DNA of 64,000 nt, from assembly GCA_029706075.1 (NCBI GenBank), contig JAINUG010000134.1:1052001-1116000 (forward strand). Direction: 5' to 3'. Below, one piece after another: positions 1 to 10,634 of the stretch. The first letter of the stretch is position 1. Each line of letters opens with the position of its first letter. The DNA is from Aldrovandia affinis. Lineage: Eukaryota > Chordata > Actinopteri > Notacanthiformes > Halosauridae. The position numbers and the translations under genes are program-made. The notes below the pieces were generated by a model, which made no database searches, was not told the DNA's origin, and saw only the letters and a list, made by a program, of their open reading frames with translations.

Positions 1-675
1 TGAATGTATGATAAGGACAATCTGGGATGTTTGTTTTATAGAATATATGATGTGTTATTATGATGTTGGTATTCATTATAAATCATACTTTATTTTTTTG
101 TTCACATCTTGCATGAATTATTTTAGTTAATCAGATGTCGTTTTTCAATTTATTTAGAAATACATATATATACAGTATACAGTATATTTGTTTCTCCACA
201 ATGTTAGACGTAAAAAAAGAAAAAAGGTTAGGTTTGTGAGTTAAAGCTACCAGGAGAACCTGAATAGATTATTTGGTCAGATTCTTGGCCTTTTTTTGCC
301 TTGAGGAGGAGAAACATGGAGTGAATGGCTACAGAAACATTAGGTACAAAACAAGTGTTACACAGTTGCATCATAAATTTGACAAAATTACTCTCTGAAG
401 CATTTTCCCACAAACCCACTGTGTAGATGCCGTATCTCAACTCTGGTGTTAGTACTGTAAACTGTAGCTCGCGGCCAGAGAGTTATTCTGACCAAGAAAA
501 ACATTGTGTTTTTCCCTCCCGTGATAGTCCATTATTTGAAGCAGGGAAAAAAAACAACACACAAAACATTTGATGTCAGTGTTCGTAAAATGATAAATCA
601 CACAACCGAGCAGCCACTGAGCAGATCATAACAGTCTGTGTGTGCCACATCAATATCGTACTGAGTAGAACTCAC
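1..675. other. AT-rich non-coding sequence
   Basis: No credible coding region, RNA gene or recognisable repeat was seen. It is AT-rich with short T and A runs. The short open frame at 228-440 on the minus strand has no recognisable motif and is probably chance. Confidence 0.5.
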
Positions 676-893
676 TCTCTCTTTGTCTAGCTTTGCCATT
701 CTGTCTCTCTCCTCAGCTTTCTCTTTCCCTGATCTCTCTCTCTCCCCTTTCCTAGCTATCTGTCCCTTGCACTCTTTCTACTGCTCCATCCATCTCACTT
801 CCTTCACTCTCTCTCTCACTCACCCCCCCACCTCACTCTCTCTTTCTCTATACATATTATATATTATACATACTATATATATCTGTCCCTCTG
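676..893. repeat. Pyrimidine-rich CT/TCTC tract
   Basis: A strongly CT-biased stretch with repeated TCTCTC runs leads directly into the (CA)n tract. The overlapping plus-strand reading frame is serine/leucine-rich low complexity and is not a gene. Confidence 0.7.

Positions 894-894
<1 letters not shown>

Positions 895-952
<58 letters not shown>
895..952. repeat. (CA)n microsatellite
   Basis: About 29 uninterrupted CA units. It is probably length-polymorphic. Confidence 0.97.
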
Positions 953-956
<4 letters not shown>

Positions 957-1110
957 TTATTTATTCCTGATTCACAATGCACCCAAAAAACTCCTGGGTA
1001 CATGCGGATTGCCTAACATCTATCCTCTGGCCCCCTCACAACTAAAGGGAGGACAGGAAGCACAAAACAGCGCACAATAAGGACCCCAACGAGGGTCAGG
1101 ACCCTGAACT

Positions 1111-3173
1111 ACATTTACATTTACATTTTAAGCATTTAGCAGACGCTCTTATCCAGAGCGACTTACAATACAGGGTAAGAACAATCATAGTTAGCGCACA
1201 AGATCAGTGCAGTAAAACGGCAATAGACATCATTGCAGGCGTCTGCATATCATACCTGTAACATTGGGAAAGAAAAGGTTAGTGTTTTTTTAAAATTTTT
1301 ATTTGTAATTTTTATTTTTTTAATGTAGAACAAGTAAACAGTGGTGACGACAGATTGACTAAATGGACAGTGTTCAGTGGTAGTGGAGTCTGAAGAGGTG
1401 GGTTTTGAGTCTCTTGCGGAAGATTGGAAGTGATTCCGCAGTCCTGACCGGTGCGGGAGGTCGTTCCACCAACGAGGACCAGGACAGAGAAGAGGCGAGA
1501 CCGCGAGGAGCGGCTGCCAGGCGCCCGGAGGGATGGGGCAGTCAGTCTGTCAGCGGAGGCGGAGCGGAGGGGTCTGAACGGGGTGTAGGGCGTGATGAGT
1601 GACTGGAGGTATGGGGGAGCAGTACCTCTGGCCGCTTGAAAAGCAAGCACCAGTGACTTGAATCTGATGCGTGCTGCGATGGGGAGCCAGTGCAGAGAGG
1701 AGAGTAGAGGGGTGACGTGGGTGAACTTCGGCTGGTTGAACACCAGGCGAGCAGCAGCGCTCTGGACTAGTTGCAGTGGCTTGATAGCACAGGCCGGAAG
1801 GCCTGCCAGCAAGGAATTGCAGTAGTCCAGACGTGAGATCACCAGGGCCTGGACCAGGAGTTGAGTGGCCTCTTGGGTGAGGAACGGTCGGATCCTCCGG
1901 ATGTTATGGAGGAGAAATGGCAGGTCCGAGTGATCGCTGCAATATGGCTCGAGAAGCACAGCTGGTTGTCCAGGGTTACCCCAAGACTCCTGGCAGACTG
2001 GGACGGAGACACTATGGAGCCTTCCACGGTGATTGACGCATCAATCATCGGGGAGCCCTTCACTGGGAGGAAGAGCAGCTCTGTCTTCCCCAGGTTCAGC
2101 TTCAGGTGGTGGGTGGACATCCATGCGGAGATGTCAGCCAGGCATGCAGAGATCCATGCCGGGACCTGGGTATCAGATGAAGGGAAGGAGAGAAAGAGTT
2201 GAATGTCATCAGCATAACAGTGATAGGAAAAACCATGAGCAGAAATAACAGAGCCAAGTGATTTGGTGTACAGAGAAAATAGGACAGGGCCTAGCACCGA
2301 GCCCTGTGGGACACCGGTAGAGAGGGTGCGGGGAGAGGAGAGGGATCCTCTCCAGGCCACCTGGTAGGACCGGTCAGCCAGGTAGGACTCAAACCATGTC
2401 AACGCAGATCCAGAGATTCCCATCTTGACGAGAGATGAGAGCAGGATCCGGTGGTCCACGGTGTTGAATGCCGCCGACAGGTCGAGGAGGAGGAGGACGG
2501 AGCTAAGGGATCGGGACTTAGCGACGTGAAGAGCCTCAGTGACCGCAAGGAGAGCAGTCTCTGTGGAGTGGCCTGCTCTGAACCCAGATTGGTTAGGATC
2601 AAGCAGGTCGTTCTGTGAGAGATGAGCAGACAGTTGATTATAGACAGCCCGCTCTAACATTTTGGAGAGGAATGGGAGGAGAGAGACAGGTCGGTAGTTA
2701 GAGATGACAGCAGGATTCAGAGAGGGTTTTTTGAGGAGGGGGACAACCTGAGCGCATTTGAGGGAGGAGGGGACAGAGCCAGGGGAAAGAGAGGAGTTAA
2801 TGACATTGGAGACAAAGGGGAGGATGTCCATAGCAATGGACTGGAAGAGGGGGGAAGGAATGGGATCAAGAGGGCAGGTGGTGGGACGGTGGGAGAGAAC
2901 AAGTTGAAGGATGTCCGAGTCAGGGAGGGGTGAGAAGGAGGACAGAGGAGTGGTAGGTTTAGGTAGCGGGATGGGAGAGGGAGAGGTTGGGGGGAAGGAG
3001 TTGCGAATGACATCAACCTTCTCGTGAAAGAAGGATGAGAAGTCATCGGCGGTTATAGAGGAGGGGGGTGGGGGAGGAGGAGGGGTGAGGAGACAGGAAA
3101 ACGTAGCATAGAGTTTACATGGGTTGGAAACAGAAGATTGAATCTTAGAAAGGAAAAATGCAGACTTAGCAGA
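1111..3173 (-). mobile_element. L2-clade LINE, copy 1, 5'-truncated
   Basis: Non-LTR retrotransposon read on the minus strand. Its 3' end (1111-1170) carries the fish L2 tail, seen on the plus strand as TTTAAGCATTTAGCAGACGC followed by TCTTATCCAGAGCGACTTACA. The body encodes a reverse transcriptase and matches the second copy at 20544-23930 closely. Homology to that copy stops near 3173. The pentamer GAACT lies just before 1111 and at 3174-3178, consistent with a short target duplication and 5' truncation during target-primed reverse transcription. The endonuclease region is missing. Frameshifts make it inactive. The L2 assignment rests on the tail and RT style, not on a search. Confidence 0.88.
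1312..1959 (-). pseudogene. L2 LINE C-terminal (post-RT) region
   Basis: Continues the RT of 1839-3281 after a single-base frameshift. It contains the conserved thumb/C-terminal stretch around SRLDYCNSLLAGLP and LHWLPIAARIRFKSLVL, which recurs in copies 2 and 3. A second frameshift near 1480 changes the expected ending (copies 2 and 3 have LFSVLIPRW and end in LHYR) into an unrelated C-terminus, so this is a decayed fragment. Confidence 0.85.
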
Positions 3174-3281
3174 GAACTCAGAATGAGAGAGCTCTTCAGA
3201 CACGGAGCCGGAGAGAGATCTCTGTGTGAATGGAGATGAGGGAGGGAACAGTGTGTAAAAATGTACTGAAGACTGTCTCAA
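1839..3281 (-). pseudogene. L2 LINE reverse transcriptase (5' truncated, frameshifted)
   Basis: The open frame holds the RT core in order: FRAGHSTETALL, LLLLDLSAAFNTVDHRILL (first catalytic Asp block), GVPQGSVLGPVLF, and YADD within CYADDIQLFLSF, then LNLGKTELLFLP. The last ~35 residues leave the family pattern because copy 1 has GGAGGAGAAA near 1912 where copy 2 has one more G. The true continuation is therefore in the next frame (1312-1959). The first ~35 residues lie in flanking DNA beyond the LINE boundary at about 3173, so the initiating Met is not biological. It would have copied LINE RNA at a nicked target. It is dead now. Confidence 0.85.
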
Positions 3282-3564
3282 ATGTATATGAGGAAGGACA
3301 TAAAGGAATTTTAAATGAGAGGGGAGAGAAATGGGCTACAGTCGGTTCAGCTCACCTGCCTGTGGGATATGTGACATACAGTATGGTGCAACCAAAATCC
3401 ATGTGTGAAAACGCCGGCGTTAACAACACAAACTGTCGACAATTTGAAGCAAGATTTTATACAGACATACAATTTTATTCAAGATGGAAAGATTTTCTGC
3501 GCTGCAGTGTTTGAGAGCATTGATGGAAAGCGACGTGGACAATAACTGGCGAAGAGTAAGTATA
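3174..3564. other. LINE flank with a weak exon-like segment
   Basis: Sequence between the LINE and the duplicated segment. From 3484 an ATG frame reads MERFSALQCLRALMESDVDN and then reaches AGAGTAAGT near 3555, which resembles a 5' splice donor. That could be a transposon or host first exon, but no acceptor or downstream exon was identified, so I do not call a gene. Confidence 0.25.
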
Positions 3565-3660
3565 TCAAATACTCGTATATATATTCAATATATGAATTCC
3601 GCGTCTTGTGACTACATATTCCGCGTGTTGCAACGTAACAAATTGCAATATGCACACAAG
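3565..3660 (+). repeat. Duplicated ~95-bp segment, copy a
   Basis: Shares TCAAATACTCG, ATATATGAATTCCGCGTCTT, GTTGCAACGTAACAAATTGC and GCACACAA, in the same order and spacing, with 3849-3941. The family is unknown. Confidence 0.8.
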
Positions 3661-3723
3661 ATCTATTGAAGAATACTTTTCAAACAGCCTAAAATGTTTT
3701 TAAAAAATCGTATGTAGCATCTT

Positions 3724-3777
3724 CGCTCTGTCGCTCTGGATAAGAGCGTCTGCTAAATGCTTAAAATGTAAAATGTA
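3724..3777 (+). repeat. Fish L2/SINE 3' tail fragment
   Basis: Contains TCGCTCTGGATAAGAGCGTC followed by TGCTAAATGCTTAAAATGTA, the same tail that ends the L2 LINE copies here. It lies between the two copies of the 95-bp duplication. It may be the end of a severely truncated LINE or SINE. Confidence 0.85.
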
Positions 3778-3848
3778 TCTTGTCTGTGTTTACGCTTGCA
3801 ATCTGCCAGCAACAGTCTATGCTGATATTTATTTTATTTTGCTTGTTT

Positions 3849-3941
3849 TCAAATACTCGTGAAAATATATGAATTCCGCGTCTTGTGACGCCAAACATAG
3901 TCCGGGTGTTGCAACGTAACAAATTGCAATAGGCACACAAT
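3849..3941 (+). repeat. Duplicated ~95-bp segment, copy b
   Basis: Second direct copy of 3565-3660, about 284 bp downstream, with several substitutions and one small internal difference. Confidence 0.8.
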
Positions 3942-5327
3942 GATGGAAACCCCCTCTTCCTGAAGAGCCAAAATGGCTGCTGCCACAAGAAGCGCTTGTC
4001 GTGAAAGGAGAAATGGTAACTCAAATATTGCTTAGCCATTTAAAATCTAAATTGTGAGTTGTTGTTTTAACTCTAAAGAGGCATGAAATCACAAAAAAAA
4101 AAAGTTTAATTGGAAGACCCTTTTTTTCCTTGGGTCTGATGGCCTTTGAGAGAGAGATGGCCCATCTGACAGATCTTAGAGGTGTGGACAATGAATAATG
4201 AATATCCAGGTATTTAGCATTTAGCCCTCCCACAGCCTGAAATAAATGTGACCAGTTCTGATAAAAACAGGTTTTTAGCTATTTAGATCTCAGATGTGCT
4301 AAACTATTTTCACACCCTTACATAACCAAGACCTTGATGAACAAACGCACATTGGCAAAACAATTCGTCACTATAGTTTAGTGTGTGCTTTCACAACTTT
4401 TGTGACAGCAGAAACATTTAATATTTTTAACTTGTGTGTTTGTAGATCTATTTACAAGCTGCATATGATACTGACCAAACTATTGATGGCATACAAATGT
4501 AGCTGTGATTGTCCTTCAAATAAAAATATCAAACACTTTGGAGTAAGTGTGTGTTAAGTTGATGAAATTGAGATAAATATCAGTCCATGCTAAAATCAAA
4601 AACCATCTCAAAGCTTAGCACGGACCTCAGAGGGTTAATGATTAGTAATCAATTTATTCATAATTATATATATATTATGAAATTATGTCTCTGGAAATTT
4701 ATCCAGCGCTTGGATCAGTCTTCCTGGTGTGCTCTGACCTGGCCCTGACATCGGGGGGGGGGGAGGCAGGCGGAATAGTGGTTACCAAGACCAACCTGCC
4801 TCAAGCCACAGACATCATAATTTGAGCAAAATATATATACGTATATCATTTATAAATAGATTACTTATGAATAACAAACTATGTAATAATGGTTTATAAG
4901 CACTTTATAAGCAGATCATAAGCTCTCGTGTTACGGTAATATATTCCAGTAAAGGTATTGGTAGACAGAGCCAAATCCAGACTGTGTCAGTACCATGAGT
5001 GTAAGGGATACATGTTTATAACTGCACCCAATGAAAGGAGGGAGTCATTTAGCTGGATAATCTCAACCTCAATGCACACACTCATGACCCCCTGCCCCAC
5101 TGGGTCCCTGTAAGCTGTCTGTGATGTCACTCAAGCTGTGATGTCACCAGTTCAGCAGTTTGAGGGGCTTATATGCAGTGAGGTGGAGTGACTGTGCACA
5201 TTTTGGAGGACGCGCACACAATTCCTCGAACCCACTGGCCCAATGGATACCTAGCAGTGGTAGGATGGGACTTTCACTCACACTACTTGTTGTACTTATT
5301 CTAGTCAACTTGCTTTAGCACTAGTGT
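3942..5327. other. Non-coding AT-rich sequence
   Basis: No supported gene. It includes a run of nine or more G at about 4752 and short AT repeats near 4670 and 4835. Open frames on the minus strand at 3761-4233 have no recognisable motif. Confidence 0.45.
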
Positions 5328-5420
5328 TATTTTATTTTATTTAACCTTTATTTAACCAGGCAAGCCATTAAGAACAAATTCTTATTTACAAGAAGACAAA
5401 AGGCAAAGCCTCTTGAGGGA
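5328..5420. repeat. Fish interspersed repeat (TTTATTTAACC type)
   Basis: TTTAACCTTTATTTAACCAG followed by GCAAGCCATTAAGAACAAAT and TCTTATTTACA resembles an interspersed repeat end common in teleost genomes. I recognise it as a known-looking repeat but cannot name its superfamily safely. Confidence 0.55.
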
Positions 5421-5542
5421 AGGGGAAAGGGGCTAAAAGGGAATGTTAAAAGTTAAACTGCTGCTTACTTGAAGGAATGATGTGCTTGAAGTTGTAGCGA
5501 CATGTGGTTGTTCTTTATCTACTCAAGCTGAATGCACTTTCT

Positions 5543-5586
5543 GTAAATTGCTTTGGATAAAAGCATCTGCCAAATGATTTTAATGT
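5543..5586 (+). repeat. Diverged L2/SINE tail
   Basis: AAATTGCTTTGGATAAAAGC followed by ATCTGCCAAATGATTTTAAT is a diverged form of the L2/SINE 3' tail and lies directly upstream of the SINE at 5587. It is probably the end of an older copy. Confidence 0.65.
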
Positions 5587-5736
5587 GGTTCCGTATGGCT
5601 CAGTAGATAGAGCATGGCGCTGACAATGCTTACGTAGTAGGTTTGATTCACATTGGTGCCACATATATTGAAAAATGAATGCATTCATTACTGTAAGTCA
5701 CTTTGCATAAAAGCGTCTGCTAAATGGCATATGTTA
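5587..5736 (+). mobile_element. tRNA-derived SINE with L2-type tail
   Basis: The 5' part looks like tRNA: an A-box-like TGGCTCAGTAGATAG and a B-box-like GGTTTGATTCA at 5640-5650, spaced as in a Pol III internal promoter. A short linker and the tail GTAAGTCACTTTGCATAAAA plus GCGTCTGCTAAATGGCAT follow. The tail matches the 3' ends of the L2 LINEs in this window, which is the classical arrangement for a SINE mobilised by its partner LINE, as in the HAmo SINE/L2 pair of carps. No protein is encoded. A diverged partial copy lies at 60895-60985. It is not a functional tRNA gene because the acceptor and anticodon arms do not fold as a tRNA. Confidence 0.8.
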
Positions 5737-6505
5737 TAGGTTAAATGCAATGAAATTGGGCTTTCCAAATTGGGGAGATAAGGAAAAGGAAAAAATAAGT
5801 GAAATGTCATATAAGTGCAAAACTGTGGCGACGACGCCTGTGGACTGTGCTTTCATCACAGGTCAGAGGTCATCTCCAGAGCAGGTTTCTGGGCTTCAGT
5901 TACACAGCTACTCTAACACACCCAGATCTTTGCTTAGAGATTAGGTATGTATAGACAGTAATATACAGTACATATCGCACCATAGCGTTCACATGATTCT
6001 TCTGGTAATCACACTTTTTTATGGTAAAACCGCTACAGTGCTTACTCGCCCCTCCAGATAGCTTAATCGAGTCCAGGCCGTGATACTGTGATGTCTCGCC
6101 AGCACATTTCGCTTCCGTTTCTTCACGATGCCAAGCGGTGGTGTTTTAGTGAGGCTCAGAACAGTGCCTCACACTTGCTCTATGTCCCGTCAACAGGCCT
6201 AGTTCCTCCTTTTTAGCATTTGGGAATCTAGCAGCCTGTTGCAAAAGGCCTGCAAGATGGCACGCAGCTCTCGAATGTAGTGGTTATGCCAAAAAAAAGA
6301 AAAAACATCCTAAACCTCCCAGATTTCACCACATGGGCAAAAAAAAAGAGAGAGACATAAAAAGCACTCAAGTAAATGTACAGGCTTTTTTCTTGCTGTA
6401 CTGTCATCAGGGGTCCAGAGTGGCTGGCAACAGGCTGGTTTCCTCCTAAACGTGTGTGCTTTAGCATAATTCCTTTCAGCCAGAGTTCTGAGGTATGGGT
6501 TTCCT
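5737..6505. other. Non-coding sequence
   Basis: No supported gene or named repeat. The short frame at 5750-5944 has no recognisable domain. Confidence 0.4.
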
Positions 6506-7090
6506 TGTGACGGACTGGACAAGGACCCAAACGCAGACCAGGATATAACAGAAAAGGAACATTTAATGATCAGTCCAAGTTCAAAGCCAGTAATCAGAAG
6601 TCGAAAAGGTACAAGAACAAAATCCAAAAGAGCAGTCGAGGGCAGTCAAAAGATCAAAAACCAAATAAGCAGAAAGGCAAACAAAACAGAATCGGCGGGC
6701 AAAATTCGAAGTCAAACAAAGGGTGTATCGGGAATCACAAAATAACACAGGCTTACTGACAATCGGCACTGGGAAACTTGATCAACGTTCTGACGAAGTG
6801 AGAGTGCAAACTAGGAACTTAAATACAAACGGGGAAGATAACACAAGAGGGGAAAGGGGCGAAAACACAGGTGAGAACAATGAGGATCACTAATACAATA
6901 ACAAGGGGAGACGAAAGACACGGACTGGAAAGCACATCGACACAATAACAAACGACCTGGAAAAGCAGGTAGACACGTGCACAGCTCGGAGGGGAGGAGC
7001 GTGTAGGTGGAAACGCGTGCAGAGAATGCAAGAAGAGAGAATTGCACAGGGATAGGAGAACGAAAGGGAGAATGACAGCTGCAGATAGAA
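6506..7090 (-). mobile_element. Probable truncated LTR remnant
   Basis: Starts with TGTGACGGACTGGACAAGGA. On the minus strand it has an ATTAAA signal (plus-strand TTTAAT near 6563) and a TATA-like TATTTAAG near 6818-6826, the order U3-TATA-polyA-U5 seen in the clearer solo LTRs of this window. I could not find the other LTR terminus or a target duplication, so the right boundary is approximate. Serine/cysteine-rich minus-strand frames here are not genes. Confidence 0.45.
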
Positions 7091-7364
7091 ACACAAAGTA
7101 ATTATTAATTAGTAAATGTTAGTAACGTACCCAAAATCCCTAATGTTAGTAGATTAGTACTATATACACGCAACTAATATGTACAGATAAAAATAAAGAA
7201 AGAAGTAAACGAGATACGAAATAAGGCAGAAACCCATATAGCCGAAATCGCCTGAATAGTGCAACGACAAAGACAAGTAGTGGATTCTCGATTTAACAAG
7301 GAACACAGACAGACGGGGGAACTAACGTGAATAATAAATGAACACGGAGAAAATAATAAAATAC

Positions 7365-7925
7365 TGTGGTGTCCCCAGGGGTTGGGCGACACACATGGAC
7401 CTTGCAGAGGGCGTAGGCAAGTTCAAGAACACGGAGGAGGCAGTATTCAAAACAAAACAATGATTTATTGAACTAACTTGACAACACAAAACAAAGGGTG
7501 GGGTCTTCCACAAACACACAAACACAAAGTCCACAATCTTTAGCTTGTTGTCATTGTCCAAAATCCAGTCCACAAATCCAGTTCAGTTCCGTAATCCAGT
7601 CCGTAGTCGATATCCAAAGCGGGTCCTCAAAACAATCCAAAAACACTCTTTCCAAATCCTGGCTGGTCACAAAGACTTCACAGGTTCTCTATTCTCCAAA
7701 CACACTTACCAACTCCTTTCCCTACACATTCCTACTCCTCTCCATGTGTAACAGGTACGAGCCCTTTAAATAGGCCTCCAAATGGCCTTCAGCTGGTCAT
7801 TAGTCCCAATTTATTTTACTCCATTCAGGTGTGACTGTGGCCTGCTGGGAAATGTAGTGTTTCCTGGCTCCCATGTGTTGTAGGCCAGGCAGCCATTTCC
7901 TTGTGCAGCCCCTTGGGCTGCCACA
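7365..7925 (-). mobile_element. Solo LTR, TGTGG family, ATAC target duplication
   Basis: A 561-bp unit starting TGTGGTGTCCCCAGGGG and ending CCCCTTGGGCTGCCACA, so its termini are short inverted repeats of TG...CA form. It is flanked on both sides by ATAC (7361-7364 and 7926-7929). Read on the minus strand it has a TATA-like TATTTAAA (7765-7772) and then a polyadenylation signal AATAAA (7464-7469) about 100 bp before the 3' end, as expected of an LTR. No internal retroelement genes are attached, so it is a solo LTR left by LTR-LTR recombination. The parent family is not identified; the 4-bp duplication fits BEL/Pao- or ERV-type integration. Confidence 0.75.
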
Positions 7926-7929
7926 ATAC

Positions 7930-10000
7930 AAAAACAAGCAGAACACAAAAATACATAATATAACATTCCTCTCCGCAGCGCTTCAGGCTTACACTCGGCC
8001 AGCATTGAAAGAACTTCAGTTTATTCGTTTGCTTGTTAATTATTCATTTATTCAGGTATACATTTTATTTTATTTTATTTTTTTTGCCCACATCAGATGC
8101 AGATTGAAGACCATATTGCCATGTGTTCTATCCCCCCTTCAGATTTGCGTCACCTCTCGTAAACTGATGGATGAAAAAGCGGTGGTGAGTCCCGGAGGAT
8201 GAGGCCCGAGCCCTAATGGAGGACATCAGTGGAGGACAGAGGCCATCCTGTACGACATAAATCCGCTGCTTTCAGCCCGTCCGCATTCCTCCTGATGGAG
8301 TGATGGGAATACCAATCAGGGGGAGGTGGAGGAGAGTGGTAATGAAGGAATTTCAGCAGACTGTCCCCGTCTTGCAAAACATTACATTAATTTGCATGGA
8401 TGAGCCCTGCTGCCATGAAGAACCCATTTCACATTCCCATCAAGAAATGAAGCATTCATGTACCGCAACGTTTAGATACAAATGGACATGCAGTCTGCAT
8501 ATTGCCTGCGCACATGCACACACACATCAGTATAGGTACACAGATTTAGATGTAGATGTTTTGTAGGCGGTAACCTGATTAAATTTATTACATGTTACCT
8601 TGAATTTATGTGTTGTACATTGTGTTCGTTGCATGTAGCTATATGAATCTCTGCATGAAACAAAGAGCCAAAATGGATGTGTGTTCCCAGTTAAAAACAG
8701 CACAGATTGAAGGCAGTTTTAAGTGAAGTAGCACATAACAGGACTCTGTCTGCATACCTGATATGATGTCCCATTAAATATGAATCGATGAGTCTCCATT
8801 AATGCCAATGGATCTCCACAGAACATTATTAATTTCAGGTCTGAAAATGAAATAGCTTTTCTGCTGCACGTTTCTTTCTGCATGGACAGTCTCGAGATTT
8901 GAGGAATTTATGTTTGACAAGCTCAAGGTCATCACTTTAAAATCTACAATGTGGTGAATGAAAAAAAAAAAAATCCTTTGTAACAAGAGAAAGAAAAAGA
9001 TTGGGAAAAATTCATAAATGTCAATCTTTAGGAAAGCCCTGTGTTATTTTTGTCCTTGACAAGGGTGGTGACCTTGTTCCAGTTTTTCACTGATTTCTAT
9101 TACGATGATGAACTGCCATTGTACCGTTTCATCCTTCAGCCCATTTCGAGGCGGCTGCCAAATTTTTCATTTTGTGTGTGTTTTGCGTATAAAAAAACAC
9201 CCAAAAAACAACGATGATGGTGCATTACTTGTTTGAGGTACTGTGTGTACACTAAAGACAGACTTTGTGCTACTTTTAATTTGTTTTTTTTGCCCATACA
9301 TCATTCAGAAGGGAAAAAAAAAAAATAAAAGTGGCGCGTTGTGATTTATGGAACACAGTCACAGTGAGGGAGCATAGCCATGATGAGAGCTCATCTCGAG
9401 CAGAGACCTCCAGAATAACTTCATCGTTTTTGCACAGAGCTGTTTTAGGCAGTCGATGATGTGGTCGAAGAAAGCCTGTGACTGCCGTGCAGCAAGAACA
9501 ACCAGAAGCAATTAAACCAGAGCCTCATTTTCAGATGTGCTTGTCTTATAGGAACCTTGGGTTACATCATGGACTGATATTTTTTGTCTTGTCGTTCAAC
9601 ATATCTTTCCTGTGTTTTTTCATTTCCAGCCTTGTTTTGCCAACCATTCCCCCAGTTTTTGTTTTTAAAATAGTTTTGTTCTTAAAATCCAATAAACAAT
9701 TGTTCACAAAAAACAAAACCATTAAATAACCATTACATGTTTAAAAAAAGGAACCTTGGTTTACATCCATCATGCAAACTTAGCTTCCAAGGCTATTTCT
9801 GTTGCTCATCTGAGCTGATGATAGATAAGCACCAAAGCTGGGTTCTCACGAAACGCAATGATATTGACATCACCGTGGACGTGTCTCAACAATCTGAGAC
9901 AAGCAAGTGTGAGTCTCAATGACTGGTCCACCACTAATCCCAGGCACACTGGATGCAATCAACAGTTATTCTCAACTTTCCCCTTTCTCTCCTTTCTCAG
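7930..10000. other. Non-coding sequence
   Basis: No supported gene. It includes A-rich runs at about 8958 and 9312. Short frames at 7873-8202, 8300-8566 and 9478-9922 lack recognisable domains. Confidence 0.4.
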
Positions 10001-10030
10001 GGATGACCATGTAACAAGACATGGTCATCC
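10001..10030. repeat. Perfect 12-bp inverted repeat (hairpin)
   Basis: GGATGACCATGT (10001-10012) and ACATGGTCATCC (10019-10030) are exact reverse complements separated by six bases. They lie just upstream of the minisatellite. No function is apparent. Confidence 0.85.
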
Positions 10031-10090
10031 CTGCCGACTGAATCCCTCCTGCCTTGGGCGAAGCTATCACAAATTATGCATCCCTCGTGC

Positions 10091-10598
10091 AGGGTCTGGA
10101 TTCGATACCAGACCATGGGGCTCATCCACACTCTAGAACAGGGCCTTAACAGCATGCAGACCATAGAGCCCATCCACACACTAGAACAGGGCCTTAACAG
10201 CATGCAGACCATAGAGCCCATCCACACACTAGAACAGGGCCTTAACAGCATGCAGACTGTGGGGATCATCCACACACTAGAACAGGGCCTTAACAGGATG
10301 CTGAATTTAGGACTAATCCACATACTAGAACAGTGCCTAAACAGGATGCAGACTGTGGGACTCATCCACAGACTCGAGCAGTGCCTTAACAGGATGCAGA
10401 CCGTGGGGCTTATTCATACACTAGAATAGTGCCTTAACAGGATGCAGATTGTGGGGCTCATCCACACACTAGAACAGTGCCTTAACAGGATGCAGACCAT
10501 GGGGCTCATCCACACTCTGGAACACTACCTTAACAGGATGCAGACTGTGGGGCTCATTCGCACAGTAGAACAGCTGCTTAACACAATGAGCCACCCAG
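10091..10598. repeat. 48-bp minisatellite, about 10 units
   Basis: The landmark CTAGAACAG...CCTTAACAG recurs every 48 bp, with TAGAACA at 10134, 10182, 10230, 10278, 10326, then diverging through 10566. The first units (10134-10278) are nearly identical, and later units carry substitutions such as CAGTGCC for CAGGGCC. Because 48 is a multiple of three, reading frames stay open across it on both strands (10076-10429 plus, 9997-10365 minus). The peptides are only translations of the repeat. Confidence 0.93.
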
Positions 10599-10634
10599 CA
10601 GCACCCTAGTTATGCTAACTTAAATTAAAATGAA

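Noticed and set aside
683-970. 95-residue open frame on the plus strand
   Set aside because: It is a translation of CT-rich and CA-repeat DNA, with no domain.
5587-5660. Possible functional tRNA gene
   Set aside because: Only A- and B-box-like parts are present, with a LINE-type tail. No cloverleaf or acceptor stem can be drawn.
7365-7925. Interpretation as a DNA transposon because of inverted ends
   Set aside because: TG...CA ends, a TATA-like box followed by AATAAA on the same strand, and a 4-bp duplication fit an LTR better. Kept as an alternative to test.
10091-10598. Regular array considered as a CRISPR array
   Set aside because: The whole 48-bp unit repeats, with no unique spacers between constant repeats, and the genome is vertebrate.
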